Positions 9,324 through 17,306 of a stretch of 19,663 bases of DNA are shown in pieces. The notes beneath the pieces were generated by a model. The model worked only from the letters and a program-made list of their open reading frames with translations, was not told the origin of the DNA and did not search any database. The number at the start of each line of letters is the position of its first letter. The stretch's first letter is position 1. The stretch covers positions 1-19,663 of the forward strand of contig JBDTRY010000051.1 in assembly GCA_039931435.1 (NCBI GenBank), written 5' to 3'. The stretch comes from JBDTRY01 sp039931435 (GTDB lineage: Bacteria > Acidobacteriota > Thermoanaerobaculia > Gp7-AA8). The translations under genes and the position numbers were made by a program.

Positions 9324-12017
9324 ATGTCTGATTCCGATTATCAGAGTTTCAAGGACATCCGTGTGCCGGTGAGTATCGAGGACGAGATGCGCAAGTCGTA
9401 TCTCGACTACGCCATGTCCGTAATCATCGGTCGCGCCCTCCCGGACGTGCGCGACGGACTGAAGCCGGTACACCGCCGCATTCTCTACGGCATGTACGAA
9501 CAGGGCAATACGGCGGGCAAGGCCTACAAGAAATCGGCACGCATCGTCGGTGACGTCATGGGGAAATATCATCCGCACGGCGACTCGGCGATTTATGACT
9601 CGGTGGTGCGCATGGCCCAGGATTTTTCCATGCGCTACAGGCTCGTCGATGGCCAGGGAAACTTCGGTTCCGTCGACGGCGACAACGCCGCGGCCATGCG
9701 TTACACGGAAGTGCGGCTGACCCGTCTGGCCGAAGAACTGTTGCGGGACGACATCGACAAGGAAACAGTCGACTTTGTTCCGAATTACGACGGCAGCGAG
9801 CGCGAGCCCTCCGTTCTGCCGGCCCGATATCCCAATCTGCTCGTTAATGGCTCGTCGGGAATCGCCGTGGGTATGGCCACGAACATCCCTCCGCACAACG
9901 TCGGTGAAGTGATCGACGCCGTACTGATGATGATCGACGACCCCTCGGTGAGCATCGCGGAACTGATGAAGGCCATGCCCGGACCGGACTTTCCCACGGC
10001 GGGCTTCATCCATGGCCGGGACGGTATCCGCCAGGCCTACGAGACCGGGCGCGGAATCATTCAGCTCCGGGCCCGGGCCCTGATCGAGACCTCGAAGAAG
10101 GGCGACAAACAGCAGATCGTGGTCACCGAAATCCCCTACATGACGAACAAGACCAGGCTCATCGAGAAGATCGCCGAGCTGGTCCGGGAAAAGAGGATCG
10201 AAGGGATCTCCGATCTGCGTGACGAATCAGATCGCGAAGGAATCCGCCTGGTCATCGAGCTGAAGCGTAACGAAGTGCCCGAGGTCATTCTGAACAGTCT
10301 CTATCGCAACACGCAGATGCAGACCACCTTCGGAATCATCTTCCTGGCCATTGTGAACAACAGGCCGGAAGTGATGAATCTGCCCACGATGCTCCGTCAC
10401 TTCATCGATCACCGCAAGGAGATCATCGTTCGACGCACGCGCTTTGAGTTGCGCAAAGCGGAGGAGCGGCTGCACATTCTCGAGGGTCTGGTCAAAGCTC
10501 TCGATCACCTCGACGAGGTCATCCGGCTCATTCGCGCCAGCGTCAATCCAGCCGATGCCCGGAGCGAGCTGGTGGCCCGCTTCCAGTTCAGCGAGGTGCA
10601 GGCTCAAGCCATCCTGGAGATGCGCCTGCAGAGGCTGACAGGCCTGGAGCGGGAGAAGATCGTCGCCGAGTACAACGACGTCCTGGCCACCATTCAGCGC
10701 CTGCGAGCCATTCTCGCCTCGGAAACGCTGGTTCTGGAGATCATCTCCACGGAGCTGCGTGAGATCCGGGAACACTACGGAGACGCGCGGCGTACGGAGA
10801 TCGTGGCCGAAACTTCCGATATTTCCATCGAAGACATGATTGCCGACGAGCCCATGGTCATCACGGTCTCCCGTGGCGGGTATGTCAAGCGCTCACCGCT
10901 CTCCATATACCGCTCCCAGCGCCGCGGTGGAAAAGGGCGCATCGGAATGCAGACCAAGGAAGAAGATATCGTCGAGCATCTCTTCGTGGCCTCGGCGCAC
11001 TCTTACGTCCTGGTATTCACGGATCGCGGGCGCCTGTACTGGATCAAGGTTCACGCCCTGCCTGAGGTGGCCTCGAACGCCCGTGGCAAGGCAATCGTGA
11101 ACCTGTTGCCCCTGGAGTCGAACGAGAACGTGCGCGCCCTTCTCACTTCCAAGAATTTCACCGAAGGGAAATACGTGGTGATGGTCACGCGCTCGGGCCG
11201 CATCAAGAAGACCGAGCTCATGGCCTTTTCCAATGTCCGGGCCACGGGGATCATCGCCATCGATATCAATGAGGGTGACGATCTGTATGCCGTCCGTCTT
11301 TCGGATGGCAACTGCGAAGTGTTCATCGGAACCCATGATGGTAAAGCCATTCGATTCTCCGAGACCGATGTCCGCCCCATGGGACGAGGCGCGGCCGGTG
11401 TGAAAGCGATCTCTCTCCGTGCCGGGGATTCCGTCGTGGCCATGGATGTGCTGCGCTCCGATCCGGCGGAGCTTCCGGTTGGCGAGGTTACGGCCGGCGA
11501 AGGCGCGGATGCAGAGGGTGCGGAGAATGGGACCGGAATGATGGATGACCCGTCCCAAGGCTCCGACGAGGAGATCGCCACAAGCGATGACTCACGCGGC
11601 CAGATTCTCACCGTGACCGAGAAGGGTTTCGGCAAACGGACTCCGGTCTCGCTCTATCGTCTCCAGAGCCGCGGCGGAATGGGCGTCTCAAACATCCGGA
11701 TCACAGAGAAGAACGGCAAGGTGGCGGGCATGGTCCACGTCACCGGCGACGAGCAGATTCTGCTCATCACGGAGCAGGGAATGATCATTCGCGTGAACGT
11801 CTCCGACCTTCGGGCCATGGGTCGCTCTACGCAGGGCGTGCGCGTGCTGAATGTGGAGGACAACGACATCGTCGTCGGGACGGTGAAACTCGTTGATCGC
11901 GACGACCAGGACAGTGTGGATGACGAAGGAATCGAAGGCGCCGGGGAAGAGTCCATCGGCGAGGATTCGACCCAGCCTGGTGATGAATCGGCACAGGACG
12001 ACGAAAACATCCATTGA
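9324..12017 (+). CDS. gyrA: DNA gyrase subunit A
   Basis: The 897-residue breakage-reunion subunit of gyrase has the N-terminal block RALPDVRDGLKPVHRRILYGM (37-57 in spaced form), the quinolone-resistance region KYHPHGDSAIYD with Ser88 and Asp92 (E. coli Ser83 and Asp87, the unmutated state), and the catalytic tyrosine Tyr127 in AMRYTE. The C-terminal beta-pinwheel starts near 500 and carries the GyrA box QRRGGKG (532-538), which marks true gyrase rather than topoisomerase IV. An acidic, Gly-rich insertion (about 712-757) interrupts the pinwheel, and residues 859-897 form an acidic tail. ATG 9324 is preferred over the TTG two codons upstream. The gene is 84 bases after gyrB. Confidence 0.98.
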   Translation: MSDSDYQSFKDIRVPVSIEDEMRKSYLDYAMSVIIGRALPDVRDGLKPVHRRILYGMYEQGNTAGKAYKKSARIVGDVMGKYHPHGDSAIYDSVVRMAQDFSMRYRLVDGQGNFGSVDGDNAAAMRYTEVRLTRLAEELLRDDIDKETVDFVPNYDGSEREPSVLPARYPNLLVNGSSGIAVGMATNIPPHNVGEVIDAVLMMIDDPSVSIAELMKAMPGPDFPTAGFIHGRDGIRQAYETGRGIIQLRARALIETSKKGDKQQIVVTEIPYMTNKTRLIEKIAELVREKRIEGISDLRDESDREGIRLVIELKRNEVPEVILNSLYRNTQMQTTFGIIFLAIVNNRPEVMNLPTMLRHFIDHRKEIIVRRTRFELRKAEERLHILEGLVKALDHLDEVIRLIRASVNPADARSELVARFQFSEVQAQAILEMRLQRLTGLEREKIVAEYNDVLATIQRLRAILASETLVLEIISTELREIREHYGDARRTEIVAETSDISIEDMIADEPMVITVSRGGYVKRSPLSIYRSQRRGGKGRIGMQTKEEDIVEHLFVASAHSYVLVFTDRGRLYWIKVHALPEVASNARGKAIVNLLPLESNENVRALLTSKNFTEGKYVVMVTRSGRIKKTELMAFSNVRATGIIAIDINEGDDLYAVRLSDGNCEVFIGTHDGKAIRFSETDVRPMGRGAAGVKAISLRAGDSVVAMDVLRSDPAELPVGEVTAGEGADAEGAENGTGMMDDPSQGSDEEIATSDDSRGQILTVTEKGFGKRTPVSLYRLQSRGGMGVSNIRITEKNGKVAGMVHVTGDEQILLITEQGMIIRVNVSDLRAMGRSTQGVRVLNVEDNDIVVGTVKLVDRDDQDSVDDEGIEGAGEESIGEDSTQPGDESAQDDENIH

Positions 12018-12039
12018 TCGAAAGATCGAAGCGATCGAA
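12016..12039 (+). repeat. Three near-tandem GATCGAA heptamers at the gyrA stop codon
   Basis: GATCGAA occurs at 12016-12022, 12024-12030 and 12033-12039, the first overlapping the gyrA stop codon. The first two can fold as a GATC stem closed by a GAAA tetraloop. They sit just before the terminator hairpin. No function is known to me. Confidence 0.5.
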
Positions 12040-12046
12040 CTGTGAG

Positions 12047-12085
12047 GGGCTCAGGCGGCACATCGGCTTGGGCCCTTCTTTCTTT
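12047..12085 (+). terminator. Intrinsic terminator after gyrA
   Basis: GGGCTCA (12047-12053) pairs with TGGGCCC (12069-12075) with one T-G wobble, leaving a 15-base loop. A T-rich tract, TTCTTTCTTT (12076-12085), follows. The interrupted T-run makes it imperfect, but its position 30 bases after gyrA and before a new gene set fits termination of the gyrase transcript. The remaining bases up to 12171 show a small CCTCG/CGAGG hairpin (12095-12109) but no convincing promoter for the next gene. Confidence 0.6.
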
Positions 12086-12171
12086 CTGGCCATCCCTCGT
12101 TCTCCGAGGCGGCATTCGCGCCCCGGCGCGTAAACTACAAGTATGAATTCGAAGGCCCGGCTCACTGCGTC

Positions 12172-13293
12172 ATGATGGAGCATGCGGAGCACAGACGGAC
12201 AACGGTTGCGCTCGTAGGTCTGGGTGCTGCGGCACGCAACATCCATGGCCCGGCAATCCGCAAGTTATCTTCACGCCTCGCGCTGGTCGCCGGTTGCGAT
12301 CCCTCGGAGGAGGCCCGACGGCGGTTCGCAAGGCAATTCGCCGCGGTTCCGCTCTTTGAGTCGGCGGAGCAGATGTTCGAGCACGCAACGCCGGAGGCGA
12401 CGATTGTCACCTCTCCGCCGGATCAGCATCATCAGGCTGTCGTGCAAAGCCTGCGCGCCCGCTGCCATGTCTTCTGCGAAAAGCCCTTCGCCACGTCTCT
12501 GGCCGAAGCCGACGCCATGATCGACGAAGCTCGGAAGGCGGAACGATATCTGGCCGTCAATCACGAATTTCGCGAGATGCCGATCTTTCGTGAATCGATG
12601 TCCACAATCGGCAGCGAGGCATTCGGACGACTTCTCTTCGTTCATGCCTGGCAGACCTTCCGTCCCACGAAGCTGACCGAGGCGGGTTGGCGAGGCAGCG
12701 CCCGACGCCGTCTCTGTCTCGACTTCGGCGTGCACGTGCTTGACCTCATGCGCTACTTTTTCGACGACGAGCCGTCGCGCGTCTACGCGCACATGCCCAA
12801 TCCATTCGGAGCGGAGAAGAGTGACGTCGTGAACACGATCGTTCTGGACTTTGACGACGGCCGGGCGGCGACGATCGTCCTGGACCGGCTGAGCAGGGGA
12901 CCCGAGCACTATCTGGAGATGAGACTGGACGGCGAACAGGCCGCGATTCATGCATCGATCGGCGGTCAATTGCGCATGGAAGGCGGACTGCGCACGCACG
13001 ATCGCCGCCCCTTCGCCAGGTTGCACGTGGCCGGCGGGGGGACGGCACACCTCCAGCAGGGTGATCGTTCCCGGTTGCTGGCCAGAGCACCGATCAACCC
13101 CTTCGTTCCAGCCACGGCCGCGTTGCTGGAGAGATTCGTCGATACCATCGAACGCGGCGAGACTTCCCAGTCTGACGCTCTCAGTGCCCGTGCTTCGCTG
13201 GCCTTGGCATTGGCCGCATACGAGTCAGCTGAAACGGGTGTCCCCGTGACCATGGATGGTTTCATCGAAAGCAGCCGTTCCGCACATGCCTGA
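12172..13293 (+). CDS. Gfo/Idh/MocA family NAD(P)-dependent oxidoreductase
   Basis: Members of this family oxidise or reduce sugars, often nucleotide sugars or inositols, with NAD(P). The 373-residue protein has an N-terminal Rossmann fold with VGLGAAARNIHGP (15-27), where the usual GxGxxG is relaxed; the signature EKP (103-105, Lys being the family's catalytic lysine); and a C-terminal domain with CLDFGVHVLDLMRYF (182-196), placing Asp184 and His188 where the family has its D-x-x-x-H pair. Two ATGs occur at the start (12172 and 12175). The next gene overlaps its end, and together with two further genes it forms a plus-strand operon of sugar-related functions. It is probably cytoplasmic. The substrate is not predictable. 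Confidence 0.88.
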   Translation: MMEHAEHRRTTVALVGLGAAARNIHGPAIRKLSSRLALVAGCDPSEEARRRFARQFAAVPLFESAEQMFEHATPEATIVTSPPDQHHQAVVQSLRARCHVFCEKPFATSLAEADAMIDEARKAERYLAVNHEFREMPIFRESMSTIGSEAFGRLLFVHAWQTFRPTKLTEAGWRGSARRRLCLDFGVHVLDLMRYFFDDEPSRVYAHMPNPFGAEKSDVVNTIVLDFDDGRAATIVLDRLSRGPEHYLEMRLDGEQAAIHASIGGQLRMEGGLRTHDRRPFARLHVAGGGTAHLQQGDRSRLLARAPINPFVPATAALLERFVDTIERGETSQSDALSARASLALALAAYESAETGVPVTMDGFIESSRSAHA

Positions 13294-14308
13294 GGAGAGC
13301 GGTCCAGCGCTGCGGGCCTGCATAGTCGGCGCCGGTCTGATGGGACGATGGCACGCCGCATCGGTGGCGGCCGTCGGAGGGACAATCGTTTCCGTTGTCG
13401 ACCCCGATCCTTTGAGTCTTGAAACGATGGTCGGGCGTCATCACGGGGCGAGAGGGTTCTCGTCCCTGGACATGGCCCTGCAATCTCTGCCTCCCGACGT
13501 TGTGCACCTCTGCACGCCGCTCTCGTCACATGCCGAGCTGGCAACCGTGGCCATGAATTGTGGAGCGCACGTTGTCATCGAGAAACCGCTTGCGCGAAAC
13601 GCGGAAGAGACCGGGGCACTGCTCGAGTTGGCGCAGAGCAGAAACCTCCTCCTTGCTCCCGTCCATCAGTTCGTCTTTCAGCGGGGAGTGGCCGAGGCCC
13701 TAAAGCGTCTGCCCTCCCTTGGTGACATTCAGCATCTATCCTTCGAGATCTGTTCGGCAGGAGGTGAGCAACGGAGCGAGAACCTGCTCGATCAGATTGT
13801 GGATGAGATTCTTCCTCACCCGATCTCCGTAGCCGAGGCCTTCGGACTTGGCGCCGAACAAGGCAGCACGGCGGTGCTTTCGCCACGAGCGGGAGAACTT
13901 TCAGCCATGTGGAACTGCGCCGGCGGAGCCACGGTATCCGTGCTGGTGAGCATGCACGGCCGCCCTCCACGCAATCGCGCAACGCTCGTTTCTTCCCGGG
14001 CCACCATTCACTTCGATTTCTTTCATGGCTTTTCATTCACGGAACGGGCGTGGACGAGCCGCTGGCGCAAAGCAGCTTCGCCATTCGAACATTCTGGACG
14101 CACTGTGCTCGCCGGTAGCGCCAATCTTCTCGAGCGCGCCTGGCGAAGCGAATCGGCCTATCCCGGCCTGCGGGAATTGATCGGGCAGTTCTACGCCGCT
14201 GTTCGCGAGCATGGACCTTCTCCCATTCCGCCGCAGTCGGTTCTGGCAGTGGCACTGGCGCGGGATCATCTCCTTCAGCGTGCAGCAGAGGCCCGAGCGT
14301 CGCGGTGA
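13286..14308 (+). CDS. Second Gfo/Idh/MocA family oxidoreductase, divergent
   Basis: A 340-residue protein with a clear Rossmann motif GAGLMGRWH (15-23) and the EKP signature (99-101), so it belongs to the same superfamily as its upstream neighbour, but sequence similarity is low outside these motifs. In the second domain the usual D-x-G-x-H is replaced by DEILPHP (173-179), which still supplies an Asp and a His. I chose ATG 13286, which overlaps the upstream gene by 8 bases; an in-frame ATG at 13256 would add 10 residues. Neither has a strong ribosome site, so coupling to the upstream gene is likely. Its stop overlaps the next gene's GTG in a GTGA. Two adjacent dehydrogenases suggest sequential oxidation/reduction steps, as in oxidation-transamination or epimerisation of a sugar. 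Confidence 0.82.
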   Translation: MPEESGPALRACIVGAGLMGRWHAASVAAVGGTIVSVVDPDPLSLETMVGRHHGARGFSSLDMALQSLPPDVVHLCTPLSSHAELATVAMNCGAHVVIEKPLARNAEETGALLELAQSRNLLLAPVHQFVFQRGVAEALKRLPSLGDIQHLSFEICSAGGEQRSENLLDQIVDEILPHPISVAEAFGLGAEQGSTAVLSPRAGELSAMWNCAGGATVSVLVSMHGRPPRNRATLVSSRATIHFDFFHGFSFTERAWTSRWRKAASPFEHSGRTVLAGSANLLERAWRSESAYPGLRELIGQFYAAVREHGPSPIPPQSVLAVALARDHLLQRAAEARASR

Positions 14309-15177
14309 AGCTCAGCGTGGTCGTCGCCGCCTGGAACGGAGAGATTGCTCTCCGTCGCTGCCTCGAAGCCCTGGCTGGTCAGGGTTCGGATGATGTCGAG
14401 GTGATCGTCGTTTGCAACCAGGGATTGGAAAAGAATCAGGATCTGCCCCGTAACCCGACCCTTCGCTTCATTGAGCATCCCGGGGTGACGGTGCCCGAAC
14501 TCAGAGCCGCCGGAATTGCCGCGGCAAAAGGGGCAGCGGTAGCACTGACGGAAGACCATTGCGAAGTTGCGCCCGACTGGGTGCAAAGCATTCTGCGCAG
14601 CCATGAGAACGGTCATGATGTCGTAGTTGGGAGTGTCGAGAATGCGGAAGATTCCTCGCCCATCGCCTGGGCGGTATACCTCTTCGACTACGGGGCGTTT
14701 GCGCCCGGGGTCAAAGCCGGGCAGAGAATCTCCGGCGTGAATGTCAGCTTTCGCCGCGCGGCACTGGAGACTCTCCGCGGTGCGTGGTCAGAAGGACTCA
14801 TCGAGTTCGAAATGGAGGATGCTCTTCGCAGCGCAGGCATGACAGTTTTTCGAAGTGCGGAGATGCGGGTGATCCACTTCGGGAGATACCGCACGAGGCG
14901 CGTGACGATGAAGTTTTTCCGTGGCGGGCGGTTTTTCGGTGGATTGCGTCGAGAGCGTTCGAACGCCGGCCAGCTCCTCTTCCGGATCGCCGCGCAGCCG
15001 CTCGTTCCTATGGTCATCCTGGGGCGAATCGGGTCCAGAATTTTGAACCGGCCGAAGCTTGTTGGACAATACCTGTTAACACTTCCATGGCTGGTAGTCC
15101 TTTCCGTGGCCTGGTCCCTGGGAGAGGGGACGGGATATCTCATGGGAAAGGGAGACAGCTCCAGTCACTGGAGATGA
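14305..15177 (+). CDS. Family 2 glycosyltransferase with TEDH motif, membrane-associated
   Basis: A 290-residue GT-A fold enzyme. The start MKLSVVVAAWNGEIALRRCLEAL is a typical family 2 nucleotide-binding beginning. Where most members have the metal-binding DxD, this one reads LTEDHCEV (81-88). The acceptor-side block SGVNVSFRRAALE (143-155) and the catalytic-base region EFEMED (167-172) are recognisable. The C-terminal third is basic (YRTRRVTMKFFRGGRFFGGLRR region, about 195-216), with probable membrane helices near 232-246 and 254-275. The start is GTG 14305, overlapping the upstream stop as GTGA. It probably transfers a sugar to a lipid-linked or membrane acceptor; donor and acceptor are unknown. 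Confidence 0.85.
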   Translation: MKLSVVVAAWNGEIALRRCLEALAGQGSDDVEVIVVCNQGLEKNQDLPRNPTLRFIEHPGVTVPELRAAGIAAAKGAAVALTEDHCEVAPDWVQSILRSHENGHDVVVGSVENAEDSSPIAWAVYLFDYGAFAPGVKAGQRISGVNVSFRRAALETLRGAWSEGLIEFEMEDALRSAGMTVFRSAEMRVIHFGRYRTRRVTMKFFRGGRFFGGLRRERSNAGQLLFRIAAQPLVPMVILGRIGSRILNRPKLVGQYLLTLPWLVVLSVAWSLGEGTGYLMGKGDSSSHWR

Positions 15178-15180
15178 ATC

Positions 15181-16281
15181 GTGACCATATCCATCGCGAA
15201 GAGAGCTGCCCGCCACATCCGGCTTACCGCCCGGGCGCGGAGCTCCGCCGAGGGGCAGACGCCCCCGTTCCTGATCGTCTTCATCAACTCGATCTGCAAC
15301 CTCACGTGCGAGCACTGCTTCTACTGGAAAAATCTCAATCAGCGTGACGACCTCACGTTCGCCGAGCTGGAGAAACTCTCGCTCGAGCTGGGACCGATCG
15401 AGAACTTGAATCTGTCCGGGGGAGAACCCTTCCTTCGGCCTGAGTTCGCGGAGATCTGCAAGCTGTTCATCAACAACAACGGGGCAAAGCAGATCTACGT
15501 ACCGACGAATGGCTATTTCACCGATCGCACCCAAAAGCACGTCCAGTCCGTGCTCCAGTCGGAGGAGTTGCAGCTCTTCGTCTGCGAGCTTTCACTGGAT
15601 GGCATGCCGGAGTTCCACAACAAGTTTCGTGGTAATCCCCGTTCCTTCGACAAGGCCATGGAGACGTACGAGATGCTGGCCGAACTGCAGCAGAGCGATC
15701 CCCGTCTGCGCATTCATGCCATCAGTACTGCTACGTCCGTGAACCTCGATGAAATCCGGGAACTCACTGCGTATCTTCACGAGCGCTGCCCGGCCATGGA
15801 TCATCACAACATTGCCATCATTCGCGGCGATCGCAAAAACCCTTCACTGCAGGGACCTGCACTGCAGAAATATTACGATCTGTATCGGGAGTCGGCGACG
15901 GTCTGGCGTGACCGCGAAGAGGGACGGTTCGGAGCGATCGTCGAACCCATGTTGCAGTGGGCCAAACAGCGGACGATCGAGTCACAGTCGCAGTTCGTGC
16001 CCTGCACGGCAGGAACGCTTACGGGCGTGATCCACGCCAACGGCGACGTTGCCGTCTGTGAGACGCATCCGCCTCTGGGAAATCTCAGATCGAGATCGTT
16101 CTTTGAGATCTGGGACTCGCCGGAGGCCAATCAGCTTCGCGAGAACATTCGCGCCAGGAAGTGCTGGTGCACGAATGAAGTGTTTCTCTGGCCGAGCATC
16201 GTCTTCCAGCCTGCACAGCTGGCTCGGGCAGCCGTGGGCGCCCGAGTGTGGACGACACCCGGCGGAAAGTCAGGTTCCTGA
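15181..16281 (+). CDS. Radical SAM protein with incomplete SPASM-like C-terminal domain
   Basis: This 366-residue protein has the radical SAM cluster motif CNLTCEHC (Cys39, Cys43, Cys46, pattern CxxxCxxC), which binds the 4Fe-4S cluster that cleaves S-adenosylmethionine, and the SAM-contacting LSGGEPFLRPE (78-88). The C-terminus has Cys275-x12-Gly-x4-Cys293, the opening of a SPASM domain, then only Cys328-x-Cys330 (KCWCTNE) instead of the full CxxCx5CxxxC set. One auxiliary cluster, or a degenerate one, is therefore expected. The start is GTG 15181, 3 bases after the glycosyltransferase stop, with GGAG 7 bases upstream. It may perform radical chemistry on a sugar, lipid or peptide. Its end overlaps the opposing glycosyltransferase by 12 bases. 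Confidence 0.88.
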   Translation: MTISIAKRAARHIRLTARARSSAEGQTPPFLIVFINSICNLTCEHCFYWKNLNQRDDLTFAELEKLSLELGPIENLNLSGGEPFLRPEFAEICKLFINNNGAKQIYVPTNGYFTDRTQKHVQSVLQSEELQLFVCELSLDGMPEFHNKFRGNPRSFDKAMETYEMLAELQQSDPRLRIHAISTATSVNLDEIRELTAYLHERCPAMDHHNIAIIRGDRKNPSLQGPALQKYYDLYRESATVWRDREEGRFGAIVEPMLQWAKQRTIESQSQFVPCTAGTLTGVIHANGDVAVCETHPPLGNLRSRSFFEIWDSPEANQLRENIRARKCWCTNEVFLWPSIVFQPAQLARAAVGARVWTTPGGKSGS

Positions 16282-16282
16282 C
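16269..16282. repeat. Palindrome spanning two convergent stop codons
   Basis: GTCAGGTTCCTGAC is a perfect inverted repeat (GTCAGG/CCTGAC around TT). It contains the stop codon of the plus-strand radical SAM gene (16279-16281) and that of the minus-strand glycosyltransferase (16272-16270) at mirror positions. No T-run follows on either strand, so it is not a standard terminator. Confidence 0.7.
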
Positions 16283-17283
16283 CCGGGTCCTGCCTTCCGC
16301 AGCGCGGTCCGAATCGATCCAATAGCAAAACCAGCAAGACTGTAGCCGTAGTAGAGCCAGTGCAGCGGGATCGCCCTCGTGACGAACCACGCACCTCGTT
16401 TCTGTTTCAGATATCTGTACACGTCACGATTCAGCAGCAGCAGAATTCCCGTGAGTGCCAGTGCCAGCGCCAGAAAGCGCGGCCTGCGGATCGAGAATCC
16501 CAACACAAGGACGAGAAGCCATACGCCGATGGCGCTGATGCGATCGCGGTACTGAAGGTTGAGATCGTTCGCTGCCGGCGCACCGGACAGAATCAATTCC
16601 GTCCATGGAATGGCCCGATCCCGTAAATCCGTGACGACCATGCTTCGCAGCGTCCACGCTTTGTGGTGGCGAACCTGAATCGCTGAATCGAGAGTAATGC
16701 GTGCCCCGGCCCTGCGCAGCCGGTATCCCAACTCGATATCTTCGATGCTCGGCCGCGGGTAGAGCCGCCCGTCGAAACCTCCCACTCGCTGGAACAGCTC
16801 CCGCCGCACTGCGCCGCAGCCGGCCCAGAATGTAAAGGCCTCACGGCGGCCGCCGTGGTGAACGAGGTGATGCATCAGATTCTTGTACTGAGCAATGAAC
16901 TGCGGGGAAGCCGGCTGGTCGTCGTAGGAGCCGAAGACGGCGCCGAGACCGGGATCGAGGGCGAAACGCTCAACAATCCGATCGAAGGTGTCAGGGTGGA
17001 CTTCGCAATCGGCGTCAACGAAACAGGCGATGTCTCCGAGCGCGTTGCGCACTCCGGCGTTGCGGGCTTCCGCCGGACCGGAGCGTCGGTCCATCGACAG
17101 AAGCCGCGCGTTTTGCGTTCGAGCGATCGCAGCGGATCCGTCTGTCGAACAGTCATCCACGACGATCAACTCCGCGTTGGGCGGCAGGCTGCCAAGGGCC
17201 TTACTCAGACATTGACGAAAGACTTCGCCGCCGTTGAATACGGGCATGATTACGGAGAGGAGCGGCGTCTTGCTGGTCTTCAT
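16270..17283 (-). CDS. Family 2 glycosyltransferase, membrane-anchored
   Basis: A 337-residue inverting GT-A enzyme with all canonical motifs: LLSVIMPVFNGG (8-19), VVDDCSTDGS (41-50), SGPAEARNAG (68-77), DxD as DADCE (90-94), and a W-A-G-C-G-A-V-R-R-E-L-F acceptor block followed by IEDIELGYRLRR (180-191) with the catalytic Asp region. Probable transmembrane helices lie at about 251-264, 269-284 and 303-324, which suggest anchoring at the cytoplasmic membrane and a lipid-linked acceptor. ATG 17283 is preferred; a GTG at 17316 would add 11 residues and overlap the upstream gene by 10 bases. It lies 23 bases downstream of the flavoprotein gene, forming a two-gene minus-strand operon. Confidence 0.9.
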   Translation of the reverse strand: MKTSKTPLLSVIMPVFNGGEVFRQCLSKALGSLPPNAELIVVDDCSTDGSAAIARTQNARLLSMDRRSGPAEARNAGVRNALGDIACFVDADCEVHPDTFDRIVERFALDPGLGAVFGSYDDQPASPQFIAQYKNLMHHLVHHGGRREAFTFWAGCGAVRRELFQRVGGFDGRLYPRPSIEDIELGYRLRRAGARITLDSAIQVRHHKAWTLRSMVVTDLRDRAIPWTELILSGAPAANDLNLQYRDRISAIGVWLLVLVLGFSIRRPRFLALALALTGILLLLNRDVYRYLKQKRGAWFVTRAIPLHWLYYGYSLAGFAIGSIRTALRKAGPGSGT

Positions 17284-17306
17284 GACCGAGGCCGGTTTCC
17301 TGCCGG

